Under the pieces are notes generated by a model. That model saw only the letters and a program-made list of their open reading frames with translations, was not told the origin of the DNA and searched no databases. A DNA stretch of 64,000 bases from positions 62,001 through 126,000 of the forward strand of contig JAFRLQ010000004.1 in assembly GCA_017431145.1 (NCBI GenBank). Reading direction: 5' to 3'. Positions 29,672 to 38,564 of this stretch are shown piece by piece (the first letter of the stretch is position 1; every line of letters begins with the position of its first letter). The DNA comes from Clostridia bacterium (lineage in GTDB: Bacteria; Bacillota; Clostridia; Christensenellales; Maliibacteriaceae). Both the position numbers and the translations under genes were made by a program.

Positions 29672-30406
29672 TTATTCTTCGTCATCCGGAAGTTCTGCGT
29701 TGTGGTAGATGTTCTGCACATCGTCGCTTTCTTCCAGCATGTCAATCAGTTTTTCGATTTTCGCTCTCGCGTCCTCATCAACGCTGACCGTGTTCTGCGG
29801 GATCATTTCGATTTCCGCTGATACGAATTCAAGCCCGGCATCTTCAAGGCCCGTGCGGACAGCGTGGAAATCTGCGGGATCACAGGTGATCTCAAACGCA
29901 TCATCCGTCTCATTGACGTCCTCTGCGCCGACTTCCAGCGCAGTCATCATCACTTCATCGGGATCCTTGCCTTCGGAATCGATGATAAATACGCCTTTTT
30001 TGTCAAACATCCAGTTCACGCAGCCGGTCGCGCCGAGAGAACCTCCGCATTTATCAAAGCAATGCCGCACTTCGCTTGCGGTACGGTTTCTGTTGTCCGT
30101 AAGCGCCTCTACGATAACGGCGACACCCGCTACACCGTAGCCCTCATATGTGATCTCGTCATACTGTACGTTCGCGTCCTCACCAGCCGCGCGCTTGATG
30201 CTTCTGCTGATCGTATCGTTTGGCATGTTCGCGGCTTTCGCCTTTGCGATCACATCGCCGAGTCTCGGGTTGGAAACAGGGTCAGGCCCTCCGGCTTTTA
30301 CAGCAACTGCAATCTCACGGCCGATTTTTGTAAAGACACGTCCGCGCTGTGCGTCCGTTTTTTCCTTCTTACGCTTGATATTGTTCCATTTGCTATGTCC
30401 TGACAT
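29672..30406 (-). CDS. YebC/PmpR family protein
   Basis: This 244-residue protein begins MSGHSKWNNIKRKKEKTDAQ, the invariant YebC start, and has LGDVIAKAKAANMPNDTI and YEGYGVAGVAVIVEALTDN. Family members are known as transcription regulators and, more recently, as ribosome-associated factors that help translate difficult proline stretches. It is the first gene of the proA-ruvCAB-queA-tgt unit and has its own promoter. Confidence 0.96.
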   Translation of the reverse strand: MSGHSKWNNIKRKKEKTDAQRGRVFTKIGREIAVAVKAGGPDPVSNPRLGDVIAKAKAANMPNDTISRSIKRAAGEDANVQYDEITYEGYGVAGVAVIVEALTDNRNRTASEVRHCFDKCGGSLGATGCVNWMFDKKGVFIIDSEGKDPDEVMMTALEVGAEDVNETDDAFEITCDPADFHAVRTGLEDAGLEFVSAEIEMIPQNTVSVDEDARAKIEKLIDMLEESDDVQNIYHNAELPDDEE

Positions 30407-30450
30407 AAAACTCCTGATCCTTTCTGTTTAGGTGTGCTTTGCACCCGATT

Positions 30451-30479
30451 ATTGTAACATGATTTGTATGCCAATGCAA
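30451..30479 (-). promoter_or_regulatory. Promoter of yebC
   Basis: TACAAT (30451-30456) lies 17 bases after TTGCAT (30474-30479) on the minus strand. Confidence 0.6.
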
Positions 30480-30483
30480 AAGA

Positions 30484-30503
30484 ATGCCCGTATATATGGG
30501 CAT
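30484..30503 (-). terminator. Second hairpin after divIVA
   Basis: A 6-bp ATGCCC/GGGCAT stem with an 8-base loop is followed on the minus strand by TCTTTTG. It may back up the divIVA terminator just upstream. It borders the yebC -35. Confidence 0.5.
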
Positions 30504-30524
30504 CCCCGTTTACCTTATCCGCAA

Positions 30525-30556
30525 AAAACATCCCGCCTCATGAAGCGGGATGTTTT
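30525..30556 (-). terminator. Terminator after divIVA
   Basis: A perfect 12-bp stem AAAACATCCCGC with GCGGGATGTTTT and an 8-base loop is followed by a T-run on the minus strand. It ends the long unit that starts with the methyltransferase gene at 39314. Confidence 0.9.
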
Positions 30557-30563
30557 ACATCTT

Positions 30564-31175
30564 TTACCAGTTCTCTTTTCCGCTCTGATACGGCAGATCC
30601 GCATACAGGTCATCTGATGATGACCGGCTTTTCTCCCGTCTCGCGGCAGTTTCTTCCGTCTGAAGCGCCGGGTCGTTCTCAAGCAGCTCCAGCTGATCTA
30701 CCAGCATCGTGCGGATCCTGTCCGCATACTGCTTCACAAGGGCTTTTGCCTCATCCGCCTGTTTCCGCGACCGCTCGGCTTCATCCTGGGCTTCAAGAAG
30801 GACCTGCTCAGCTTTCCTTCTGTTTGCAATCAGCTGCTGTTCAGAATCACGCAACGCAACAGATACCTCTTTGTCAGCCTGAAGCTGCGCCCGTCTGGTG
30901 ATCAGATCCGCCTCATGATAAGCGTTGGAAAGCACCTTGTCCGCAGTCCTCTGTGCGGAAGACAAAGAAGATTTCATCGTATCTTCCATATTCTGATACA
31001 TCGCGACCTGTTCCTGAAGTTCTTCGAGCTCCTGTTTCGACTGTTTCAGTTCTTCCGACATTTTCCGGAATTCCTGAACCAGTTCCTCCAGAAACTCATC
31101 CACCTCGACGGAATCGTATCCGCGGAAAGCATTTGAAAACTCTTTATTGATGATTACCGATGGATCAAAAGCCAT
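30564..31175 (-). CDS. divIVA: DivIVA family cell-division protein
   Basis: This 203-residue coiled-coil protein marks poles and division sites by sensing membrane curvature. The N-terminal lipid-binding domain carries INKEFSNAFRGYDSVEVDEFL, close to the classical F-x-x-x-x-x-GY-x-x-x-V-D-x-F pattern. Coiled coil runs from about residue 30 to 165, and the tail is charged. It is the last gene of the yggS-sepF-yggT-divIVA run, matching the Gram-positive ylm cluster order. Confidence 0.95.
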   Translation of the reverse strand: MAFDPSVIINKEFSNAFRGYDSVEVDEFLEELVQEFRKMSEELKQSKQELEELQEQVAMYQNMEDTMKSSLSSAQRTADKVLSNAYHEADLITRRAQLQADKEVSVALRDSEQQLIANRRKAEQVLLEAQDEAERSRKQADEAKALVKQYADRIRTMLVDQLELLENDPALQTEETAARREKSRSSSDDLYADLPYQSGKENW

Positions 31176-31206
31176 ATCTTAACTCCTTCTCACCTGAACG
31201 TTTCTG

Positions 31207-31494
31207 CTACAGCACAGTCGAAATCGCTGAGACCAGCATCGAAAGCAGAAACAAAGCAAGCAAAGCGAACGTCGGAGAAAAATCAACAGGAGAATTGCCT
31301 TTGCTGATTTTATTCATAAGAGAACGGAACGGACTCACGATCGGTGTTGCGATCTTGCTTGTATACTCTTTTAACCTGCCGTTCGGAGAAATCCACGACA
31401 ATAAAACATCCGCAAAAACGATCCAGCTCAGGACTTCCAAAAAGATTGCGATTCCGCGCAGGACCAAACGGATGACTGAACTCATCTCAGCCAT
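31207..31494 (-). CDS. YggT family membrane protein (YlmG)
   Basis: This 95-residue protein has two hydrophobic helices (about 10-30 and 72-93) around the conserved DVLLSWISPNGRL and the PIVSPFRSLM segment. YggT proteins are encoded beside sepF and yggS and are thought to act in division or membrane organisation. It starts 6 bases after the sepF stop. A Met three codons in is an alternative start. Confidence 0.93.
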   Translation of the reverse strand: MAEMSSVIRLVLRGIAIFLEVLSWIVFADVLLSWISPNGRLKEYTSKIATPIVSPFRSLMNKISKGNSPVDFSPTFALLALFLLSMLVSAISTVL

Positions 31495-31500
31495 GGCAGA

Positions 31501-32133
31501 TTATTCAGCGTAAAAATCGTCTGCCTGTTCGCCATACATCTCGTTCGAGATATTGCCGGAAACATCCACGTTATACGGTGCAAGGACGAAGATGCTGCTT
31601 GCAACTTTGAACACTGTACCGTTCAGCGCATAGCTTGCTCCGCTGAGGAAATCCAATGAACGCTGTGCCTCGTCAACATCGAGCGCATCCAGATTGACGA
31701 TGACCGGTCTCTGGGATTTCACGTTGTCAATGATCTTCTGCGTCTCTTCAAAGGACGCGGGACGATAGACCAGTACGGACATCGCAGGACTGATGGGTGT
31801 TCTGACCTGTGCAGGTGTAGGTTTTCTTTCGGGTTGCATATCTATCACATTCCCTTTCTGCGCACGATTTCCGCGCTTATTTGCTCTAAAAGGACGTCTC
31901 TGTTCAACTTCCGGTTCTTCTTCCGGCTCATCAATAATGATCGGCTCCTCATCTGCGGGAGCGGCCTGAACAGGCGTCGTATATCTCGGTGCTTGTTCCT
32001 CGGCTACAGGTTCGGAGAAATCGTCCGGGACATAATCGTCATCAATCGTGGGATCATACGGCTCTTCGTCGACATTTTCGACCATGATGCCCATCGTCTC
32101 CAGGAACCTTGAAAAGAACCCGTTCTTTTTCAT
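31501..32133 (-). CDS. sepF: Cell division protein SepF
   Basis: SepF bundles FtsZ filaments and ties them to the membrane. The 210-residue product starts with a short amphipathic membrane-targeting helix (FFSRFLETMGIM). A roughly 90-residue acidic and proline-rich linker with poor conservation follows. The SepF domain carries PVIVNLDALDVDEAQRSLDF and SGASYALNGTVFKV. The ATG at 32133 has AAAGGAG upstream; the earlier Met at 32163 does not. It lies in the yggS-sepF-yggT cluster. Confidence 0.95.
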   Translation of the reverse strand: MKKNGFFSRFLETMGIMVENVDEEPYDPTIDDDYVPDDFSEPVAEEQAPRYTTPVQAAPADEEPIIIDEPEEEPEVEQRRPFRANKRGNRAQKGNVIDMQPERKPTPAQVRTPISPAMSVLVYRPASFEETQKIIDNVKSQRPVIVNLDALDVDEAQRSLDFLSGASYALNGTVFKVASSIFVLAPYNVDVSGNISNEMYGEQADDFYAE

Positions 32134-32166
32134 TCTTGATCTGCTCCTTTCATCTCTATGCAAATC

Positions 32167-32853
32167 TTATTTTCTTGCGCCGAAGATCGTCGTTCCGATC
32201 CTCACGAATGTTGCGCCTTCCTCGACAGCGATCTGATAATCCCCGCTCATTCCCATGGACAGATGCGGCATATGCAGACCTTCTTTCTGAAAAGCATCCC
32301 GCATATCTCTCATTGTCCTGAAAACGCCTCTCGTTTTCTCCTCATCATATCCAAGCGGAGCCACGCACATCAGGCCGCAGACATTCAGATTCGGGTATTC
32401 CAGCAACTGGTAAACGAACTCGTGCAACTGTTCCGGAAGAACGCCTCCGCGCTCCCCGCTGTGGTCAAAGCCCACTTCCACAAGCACATTTACCGTTCTT
32501 CCCGCCTTCTGTGCTCTTGCCGAGATCTCCTCGGCCAAAGACAAACGATCCAGCGAATGGATGTAAGAAACATCAGATACAATGTATTTTACCTTATTCC
32601 GCTGTAATTGTCCAATAAAATGAAGGTTTATTTCCCTTTGTATTTTATCGCGCTTGTCGCGGTATTCCTGAACACGGTTCTCTCCGATATCACAGACTCC
32701 CGCATCAACAGCGATCATCGCTGTTTCTGCCGATACTGTTTTTGTCACAGCAATCAGCGTTACTTCTTTCGGATCACGTCCGGCTTTTCTGCATGCTTTC
32801 GCGATATTTTCCCGGACCTTTTCAATGTTTTGAACGATTTCTTCCTGTCTCAT
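32167..32853 (-). CDS. PLP homeostasis protein (YggS/YlmE family)
   Basis: This 228-residue PLP-binding protein of alanine-racemase fold shows LIAVTKTVSAE with the PLP lysine, GENRVQEYRDK, HFIGQLQRNKV, SMGMSGDYQIA and VRIGTTIFGAR. Members keep free pyridoxal phosphate levels in balance and have no known enzyme activity. The ATG at 32853 follows GAGAGG. It is the upstream neighbour of sepF. Confidence 0.96.
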   Translation of the reverse strand: MRQEEIVQNIEKVRENIAKACRKAGRDPKEVTLIAVTKTVSAETAMIAVDAGVCDIGENRVQEYRDKRDKIQREINLHFIGQLQRNKVKYIVSDVSYIHSLDRLSLAEEISARAQKAGRTVNVLVEVGFDHSGERGGVLPEQLHEFVYQLLEYPNLNVCGLMCVAPLGYDEEKTRGVFRTMRDMRDAFQKEGLHMPHLSMGMSGDYQIAVEEGATFVRIGTTIFGARK

Positions 32854-32868
32854 GGTTTCCTCTCGCAA

Positions 32869-34053
32869 TCAGTTTTTGATGATATCTCCCTCTCTAATTC
32901 TGTCGGATCCGATCAGGACACGGCTCCCTTGCCTGTAATACACATCGACAGGCACAAACGTCCTGCTCCCGTCGTCTCCCCTTACCCAGACCCCAGTCAG
33001 TCCGTCTTTTTCCCTCAGCGCACGTTCAGGAACATACATTCCTGAATGCTCTGCGCGCAGGGTGACTCTTACACTGCGAAGATTGATCACGTCTATGGGA
33101 TCCCCGTCGATCTTCAGCAGAAGGACCCCGCTTTGCGCGAACGTTTCGTACTGAACGACCTTCGCCTGATATGTTTTTCCGGGCAGCTCATCGATCGTCA
33201 GAACAAAGCAACCGTCCTGCGGGATCTGGACCTGTTCCTGCAAGGGAACCGCACAGTACCATGCCTCGCTCCCGATGCACCTGAAGATCATATTGTACTG
33301 TGTCGTCTTAGTCACTTTTTCCGCTTCCGCGGCATTCAGCGTCTGCTGGATCATATCCGCGTTCAAATTCCGGACCGCACCGGCGTTCAGTTCCGTTTCG
33401 CATCCGTCGATATTGAAGCTGATCCTGCCGTCCGAAGGAGCATACGCTTCGGTAACGAGCGACACGATCCTCCCGCGCAGTGTCTCGCTTTCTTCAAGCA
33501 ATTCCGACAAACGGTCATCTGAAGCATAATTCTGTTTGAGGTATTCTTCTCTGCGTGTCATGTAGGTCTCAAGATCGGACTGCCACTGCACCAGATCAAC
33601 CGCGTTTTTTCCTCTTATCGCACGAACTGCACCAAGTGTACTCTGCACGATCTCCTCGTCCATTTCTTCCAGTTCGGCGTCATGATACTGATCTGTCAAA
33701 CGTTCCCGCTGGTATCGCAGGATCTCATCCTGTATCTTCTGAAGGTCCTTGACCAGATCCCCGCTGTACTGTGTCTGAATGACACGTGCCACAGTCTCGC
33801 CCTCGCTCACATACGTGCCTTCCTTCACGAGCCATGTCACTTCTCCGTGCTGTTCTGTCGCGATGACTTTTTCATCTCTCAGCAGGACCGCATCCGCCCG
33901 AATCTCCTGTATGCAGATATCACGCACCACCTGTGTATATCTGTTCCCTGCAAGCAAAAAGGCCAGCGCAGCAGCCAGTGCGAGGATAACTCCAAGCACT
34001 ACAAAGAATCTCGGTTTAAACGTGAGTGTTCTTTTTTGTGTCCGCCGATTCAC
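32869..34053 (-). CDS. HlyD-like membrane-anchored protein
   Basis: This 394-residue protein has a basic N-terminus, one transmembrane helix at about residues 17-35, and a biotinyl-lipoyl-like segment (LLRDEKVIATEQHGEVTWL, VKEGTYVSEGETVARV). A coiled-coil region follows at about 100-200, then beta-barrel segments ending VRGDDGSRTFVPVDV. The layout resembles HlyD/RND adaptor proteins, but no transporter gene is adjacent. It sits upstream of yggS, as in many Clostridia-type clusters, suggesting a division or envelope link that is not proven. Confidence 0.75.
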   Translation of the reverse strand: MNRRTQKRTLTFKPRFFVVLGVILALAAALAFLLAGNRYTQVVRDICIQEIRADAVLLRDEKVIATEQHGEVTWLVKEGTYVSEGETVARVIQTQYSGDLVKDLQKIQDEILRYQRERLTDQYHDAELEEMDEEIVQSTLGAVRAIRGKNAVDLVQWQSDLETYMTRREEYLKQNYASDDRLSELLEESETLRGRIVSLVTEAYAPSDGRISFNIDGCETELNAGAVRNLNADMIQQTLNAAEAEKVTKTTQYNMIFRCIGSEAWYCAVPLQEQVQIPQDGCFVLTIDELPGKTYQAKVVQYETFAQSGVLLLKIDGDPIDVINLRSVRVTLRAEHSGMYVPERALREKDGLTGVWVRGDDGSRTFVPVDVYYRQGSRVLIGSDRIREGDIIKN

Positions 34054-34082
34054 TTTATCCGGTCTTTTTCCTTTCCTGTTTC

Positions 34083-35222
34083 TTATCTTCTGCCCCGTGC
34101 TGGATCATACAGATAAAAATAGCACTTCAGTTTTCCGTTGTACAGTTTCCGGTTCAGATCGGGTTTCCCGCCGTAAAACCGCGGGAACTGGTCCAGTCCC
34201 GACAACACACCGACGCGCCATTCGGGCATTTTCGTGCGCAGCACGTTTCCTGCTTCCTTTGAAAGCTGCTCCGCCTGTTTCCTGTCCAGCAGCCGTTCAC
34301 CGTACGGAGGATTACACAGCACCAGCCCCCTGTCGGATCGTTTCGGAAGATCACGCAGATCGCGCACCTCAAAACGTATCGCACGTGACGCACCCGCCAT
34401 CTGCGCATGGCGTTTCGCAACACTGATCGCTTTGGGATCGATATCGCTCCCGCAGATCTCGGCATCGCTTTCCGTTCTCAGTTCTTTTGCCTCTTCCCTC
34501 AGCGCTTTCCATTCACCGGGCGCATAGATCGTCCACGCTTCACTGACAAAATCCCTGAAAAGTCCCGGCGCGATTCGATTCGCCTGCATATACGCCTCAA
34601 GGCAGATCGTCCCTGTCCCGCACATCGGATCAAGAAAAGGTTCCTTTCCTCTGTATCTGGCAATGTGCACCATCGATGCCGCAAGTGTTTCCCGCAGCGG
34701 CGCCTCTCCGGAAATCGGCCTGTATCCTCTTTTATGCAGCCCGCGTCCGCTTGCATCGACCGCCACGGTTACAACGTCCTCCATGATCGAAATCTCGGCC
34801 GGAAATTTCATTCCCGTTTCATCGAACCAGCTTGTGCCGTAGTGGTCTTTCATTTCGCTTACAGCCGCTTTTTTCCCGACAGACTGTATGTCTCTGAGAG
34901 AATACAGTTTTGATTTGTGAGACTTTACTCTGGCGATCGGAAACGCGCCGTCCTTGGGAACATATTCGTGCCACGGGATCGCACGTACTCCCTGAAACAG
35001 TTCCTCAAAGTTCTGTGCCCGGAACGTGCTCAGCACAAGGAATACTCTGTCCGCGCACCTGAGCCACAGATTGGCTCTTGCGCCTGCTGCGGCATCCCCT
35101 GAAAAGAATACGCGTCCGTTTTCACATGTCACGTCGTCCATGTGCAGGTCTCTCAGTTCTCTTGCCACGATCCCTTCCAGGCCGAACGCGGCCGTCGCCA
35201 TCCACCGAAACTGCTCACTCAT
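34083..35222 (-). CDS. THUMP-domain class I SAM RNA methyltransferase (RlmL/YpsC type)
   Basis: This 379-residue protein has an N-terminal ferredoxin-like plus THUMP domain (to about residue 160) and a C-terminal Rossmann methyltransferase with DPMCGTGTICLEA and the catalytic NPPYGERLLD. Such proteins N2-methylate guanines of 23S rRNA (E. coli RlmL at G2445). The exact target here is inferred. Its start overlaps the HD gene by 8 bases. Confidence 0.9.
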   Translation of the reverse strand: MSEQFRWMATAAFGLEGIVARELRDLHMDDVTCENGRVFFSGDAAAGARANLWLRCADRVFLVLSTFRAQNFEELFQGVRAIPWHEYVPKDGAFPIARVKSHKSKLYSLRDIQSVGKKAAVSEMKDHYGTSWFDETGMKFPAEISIMEDVVTVAVDASGRGLHKRGYRPISGEAPLRETLAASMVHIARYRGKEPFLDPMCGTGTICLEAYMQANRIAPGLFRDFVSEAWTIYAPGEWKALREEAKELRTESDAEICGSDIDPKAISVAKRHAQMAGASRAIRFEVRDLRDLPKRSDRGLVLCNPPYGERLLDRKQAEQLSKEAGNVLRTKMPEWRVGVLSGLDQFPRFYGGKPDLNRKLYNGKLKCYFYLYDPARGRR

Positions 35223-35919
35223 TTCCCGGCTCTCCTGTCTCCGTTCTTTCCGGCAGCGGGATCTGATTGATCGGCATCCCGTTGATCATCAGCGAGAATC
35301 TGCATCCCAGATATGCTGCTGCGTGCTCACACATATTCATCCTGGACAGATAGATCTTCAGAAACTCCAGGATCGAGGATGTATTGTCCATCGTGACTTC
35401 GAAAAGAATCAGGCGCTCCTGCGCATCGACACGCAGTCTGCTCTTCTGTATCGCGTAATTTACACGGTCGTGGATGTCGCTGGGATCGTATTTCCCGCGT
35501 CTGACCCGTGATCTGTGCGCGTCGGATTTGTCCGCCAAGATGAGCGCAGCGGAAAGTTCGCTCACGACCGTGCCGTTCTGCTCCTCATGGTTTCCGATCG
35601 CGGAACAGATCCTGCACACCTCTTCATAATCCATTTTCCGTGCCGTAAGGAGAAAATAGACCATCTGAGCGCCGGTTACGCCGTGGTTGTCCCTGTTGAT
35701 CGCATTGCCAATATCATGGATCCAGCCCGCAATCGCGCCGAGTTCTACCGTACGTTCGTCGTAACCGAGCGCTGACAGGATGTCCTGCGTTGTTTTGCAG
35801 ACATATCCCGTATGTCTCGGTCCGTGATCCGTATACCCCATTTCCTTCAGTACATTGTTCGCCGCATTGATCAGCTGAGTAATTTCAAGGTCATTCCTAA
35901 TATCCGACAACGTCAGCAT
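35215..35919 (-). CDS. HD-domain phosphohydrolase
   Basis: This 234-residue protein has the HD metal-binding set: H in DHGPRHTGYV at about residue 34, HD in GWIHDIGNAI, H in GNHEEQNG and D in LADKSDA. HD proteins hydrolyse phosphate esters, often of nucleotides. This subtype, with a roughly 60-residue C-terminal extension, is uncharacterised as far as I recognise. It overlaps the following methyltransferase gene. Confidence 0.85.
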   Translation of the reverse strand: MLTLSDIRNDLEITQLINAANNVLKEMGYTDHGPRHTGYVCKTTQDILSALGYDERTVELGAIAGWIHDIGNAINRDNHGVTGAQMVYFLLTARKMDYEEVCRICSAIGNHEEQNGTVVSELSAALILADKSDAHRSRVRRGKYDPSDIHDRVNYAIQKSRLRVDAQERLILFEVTMDNTSSILEFLKIYLSRMNMCEHAAAYLGCRFSLMINGMPINQIPLPERTETGEPGNE

Positions 35920-35934
35920 ATTTTCATCTCCTTT

Positions 35935-37629
35935 TCAATCCACCGGTCTTGCCAGCACCCTTACGAGCCGCGCAAGCGCCTGATTAAAGCTTTTCGTATC
36001 CGTACCGTATCTTGTGATGCAAAGATGCTTGTCCGAATCCGTCCCTGAATGCGTGCAGTAATAGTATTCCAGCGCCGCCGCAAACGCCTCGGGAGAATGG
36101 ATCGGATACCATCTGTGCAGTCTTTTGCTGAATTCGCGAAGCATTCCGAGCGCTTCCTTTCTGCTCTGCGCAGACAGCACGCCTTCCGTTCCCTCAAAAA
36201 AGAGAGACCGTACGGCGATAAGATCCCGCTCGCGCTGAGAGTCTGCAGGCCGCGAACCTCTCAGCATGATCGAATTCACCGCATCCTCATGATCGATGAA
36301 GCACGCGGTATCACCGCGTCTCATCTGAATAACCGCGCAGAGCCACCTGATCTGATCTACCGTGGAGGTGTCACGCATCAGCATGCCGTGCAGAAGATCC
36401 AGCGTCTCTTCGCTTCGGTCCACCGCGATCACAGGAAGCACTTCCTCCATCATGATCCCACGGCTGATCATCTCGCAAAGCAAGGCAAGCACAGCAGGAT
36501 CGTTTGCGGCTCTTGCCGTTTCCGCTTTTTCCCCGGGAACCGGAGCATACCGTCTGAAGAGTTTCCGCAGCGGCTCCTTTTCTATCACATGACGGTACGG
36601 TATCTTTTCAACTGCGTTGTCTTCCTGTTTCTGTCTGCGGATACAGACTCTTCTGTAATAATCCGCGGCTGCGTCCGCGTCGTCTATCCTGCACATCTGT
36701 GTCCAAATCTTCTGTGCGTCCGCGATCTGTCCGAGCATAAAACGCGACGCAGCCTCCAGATGCATTCCCTCTTCCTCATAGCGGCAAAGCGCCCGGTAAC
36801 GTCTGACATACTCCAGCGCCAGAGAATACTCCCCGCACCGGTACAGTGCCCGCGCGACTTCCAGCAGATCGTCCGCCGCCTCCATGTCCCGGTCGAAAGA
36901 AAGCGCGGTCAGTCTCTTAATATACTCTTCAAAGCGTGCTGTGTCTCCGTCCGAATATGCGTAAAAAACCAGATTGCACAGTGCATAAACGTCCTTCGGA
37001 TACCGTTCGAGGACCCATGCGCTGGCGGAAACAGCTTCTTTTTTACTGCCCGTCCGCCAGAGCAGGCGGGAATAATAATTCCGCGTGTCCATAAACAGCG
37101 GTTCGATCATGTCCACATAGCGAAGCACGGCTGCCGCTTCCTCAAGGCGCTCCGCTTCCAGCAGTCTTGCACCTCTTCTCGCCGTCTGCTGGAGAAGCCA
37201 CATCGTGCGGTCCTCCTCGTCGCCCTCATAATACTCACGCAGAGGTTCCAGCAGATCCTCCGCGTCCTCCTGCACCGCGGGATCCGGTTCCATCGCAAGG
37301 CACATGCGCAGGCAGTCTCTGGCAGAGCCCAGCATCTGCATGTCCGCATAGTTGCATCCCATCATATACCAGTATTCCGCTTCATCCTGCGTCCTCTGCG
37401 CCGTGAGTGCGGAAAGGATGTCGTTGGATCTGCGGTACCGTTCCATCATCCGGTATATCTGCGCAAGAAGAAACCTGCTTTCACGGTCGGAATAGTCCGT
37501 TCTGACCGCTTTTACGGCACAAGAAGCCGCCTGCTCCAGTTTCTCCTGGTCAGCATATCTCTGTGCCTGCTTTTTGAGCAGCGCGTGATCCTTGCGCATC
37601 GGCAGGATCTTTTCGTTTCCGCTCTGCAT
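35935..37629 (-). CDS. Large TPR-repeat protein of unknown function
   Basis: This 564-residue soluble protein has helical repeats of TPR type from about residue 15 to 300 (for example AEYWYMMGCNYADMQMLGSARDCLRM, shown only in part by YWYMMGCNYADMQ, and ALEYVRRYRALCRY). A less repetitive C-terminal half has no signature I recognise. Unusually many Arg, Glu and Met residues are present. The ATG at 37629 has AAGGGAG upstream. It lies between hslO and the HD gene, possibly a scaffold; there is no direct evidence of function. Confidence 0.75.
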   Translation of the reverse strand: MQSGNEKILPMRKDHALLKKQAQRYADQEKLEQAASCAVKAVRTDYSDRESRFLLAQIYRMMERYRRSNDILSALTAQRTQDEAEYWYMMGCNYADMQMLGSARDCLRMCLAMEPDPAVQEDAEDLLEPLREYYEGDEEDRTMWLLQQTARRGARLLEAERLEEAAAVLRYVDMIEPLFMDTRNYYSRLLWRTGSKKEAVSASAWVLERYPKDVYALCNLVFYAYSDGDTARFEEYIKRLTALSFDRDMEAADDLLEVARALYRCGEYSLALEYVRRYRALCRYEEEGMHLEAASRFMLGQIADAQKIWTQMCRIDDADAAADYYRRVCIRRQKQEDNAVEKIPYRHVIEKEPLRKLFRRYAPVPGEKAETARAANDPAVLALLCEMISRGIMMEEVLPVIAVDRSEETLDLLHGMLMRDTSTVDQIRWLCAVIQMRRGDTACFIDHEDAVNSIMLRGSRPADSQRERDLIAVRSLFFEGTEGVLSAQSRKEALGMLREFSKRLHRWYPIHSPEAFAAALEYYYCTHSGTDSDKHLCITRYGTDTKSFNQALARLVRVLARPVD

Positions 37630-37658
37630 CGTTTCTCCCTTCTTTGCGCCGGCTGACG

Positions 37659-38561
37659 TCACCCGCGCATCGTTTCCAAAAGATTATCCAGCTGCTCTCC
37701 GGAATAATGGTAGGTCGTATTGCAGAAATTGCACCACAGATCCGCGCCGTTGTCCTCGTCGCGCATCTTCTTGAGCTCCTCGTATCCCATGGCGATCAGC
37801 GCTCTGTCGATCCTTTCTCTGGAGCAGTCGCACCGGAAGCGCGGTGTATCCCTCTGCAGGATCTTGAAGTCTTCATCAAACAGCGTCTGCATGATCCCGT
37901 CCAGCGTATCGTATTCCATCATCATCGTGCTGATGCTGGAAAGCTTCTCTCCGACCTGCTCCAGCCGTGTGATCGTCTCGTCGCTGCAGCCCGGAAGCAG
38001 CTGGATCAGGATCCCGCCCGCACCGTCGACATGAAGATCCGGATGGACATGAACACCGAGCGCGACCAGCGACGGCGTCTGTTCGGATACCGTGTAATAG
38101 AACGCGAAATCCTCCGCGATCTCTCCCGTCTGAAGCGCGCTGCGTCCGACATACGGCTCCTTCAGTCCGAGATCCTTGATCACGGTCAGCGTCCCGCTGT
38201 TCCCGACTGCCCAGCCGACATCCAGTTTTCCCTTTTCATTCAGCGGCAGATCCAGGTTCGGGTCCTCCACATATCCTTTCACATCCACCGGCGCCATGCC
38301 GCAGCAGACGACCTTTCCGATCAGGCCGTTCCCGTTCAGCGTGACCGTCAGCCTGTCATCCTCGTTTTTGAATGAGGAAAAGGCCATGATCGCCGTCATC
38401 GTCAGCGTCCGGCCAAGAACCGCCGCGGCAAGCGGGGACGCATGGTGCGTCTGTCTCGCCTTATCACACAGCTGCGTCGTTCTGGCGAGGTATACCGCCG
38501 CTTCCGATGAAAAGACGGTAGCGCGCAGGATCTCATCCGGCGCGATTGTTTTTTCTTCCAT
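37659..38561 (-). CDS. hslO: Redox-regulated chaperone Hsp33
   Basis: Hsp33 is an ATP-independent holdase activated by oxidation and unfolding. The 300-residue product has the N-terminal domain with LGRTLTMTAIMAFSSFK and GNGLIGKVV, GWAVGNSGTLTVIKDLGL, and the C-terminal zinc redox switch with four Cys: CDC near residue 237 and CNFC near 270. CGGAGG precedes the ATG. Confidence 0.97.
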   Translation of the reverse strand: MEEKTIAPDEILRATVFSSEAAVYLARTTQLCDKARQTHHASPLAAAVLGRTLTMTAIMAFSSFKNEDDRLTVTLNGNGLIGKVVCCGMAPVDVKGYVEDPNLDLPLNEKGKLDVGWAVGNSGTLTVIKDLGLKEPYVGRSALQTGEIAEDFAFYYTVSEQTPSLVALGVHVHPDLHVDGAGGILIQLLPGCSDETITRLEQVGEKLSSISTMMMEYDTLDGIMQTLFDEDFKILQRDTPRFRCDCSRERIDRALIAMGYEELKKMRDEDNGADLWCNFCNTTYHYSGEQLDNLLETMRG

Positions 38562-38564
38562 AGT

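Noticed and set aside
36049-37656. A 535-codon plus-strand frame opposite the TPR gene
   Set aside because: Its His/Arg/Cys-rich composition is typical of antisense frames. The TPR frame has a ribosome binding site, helical repeats and operon context.
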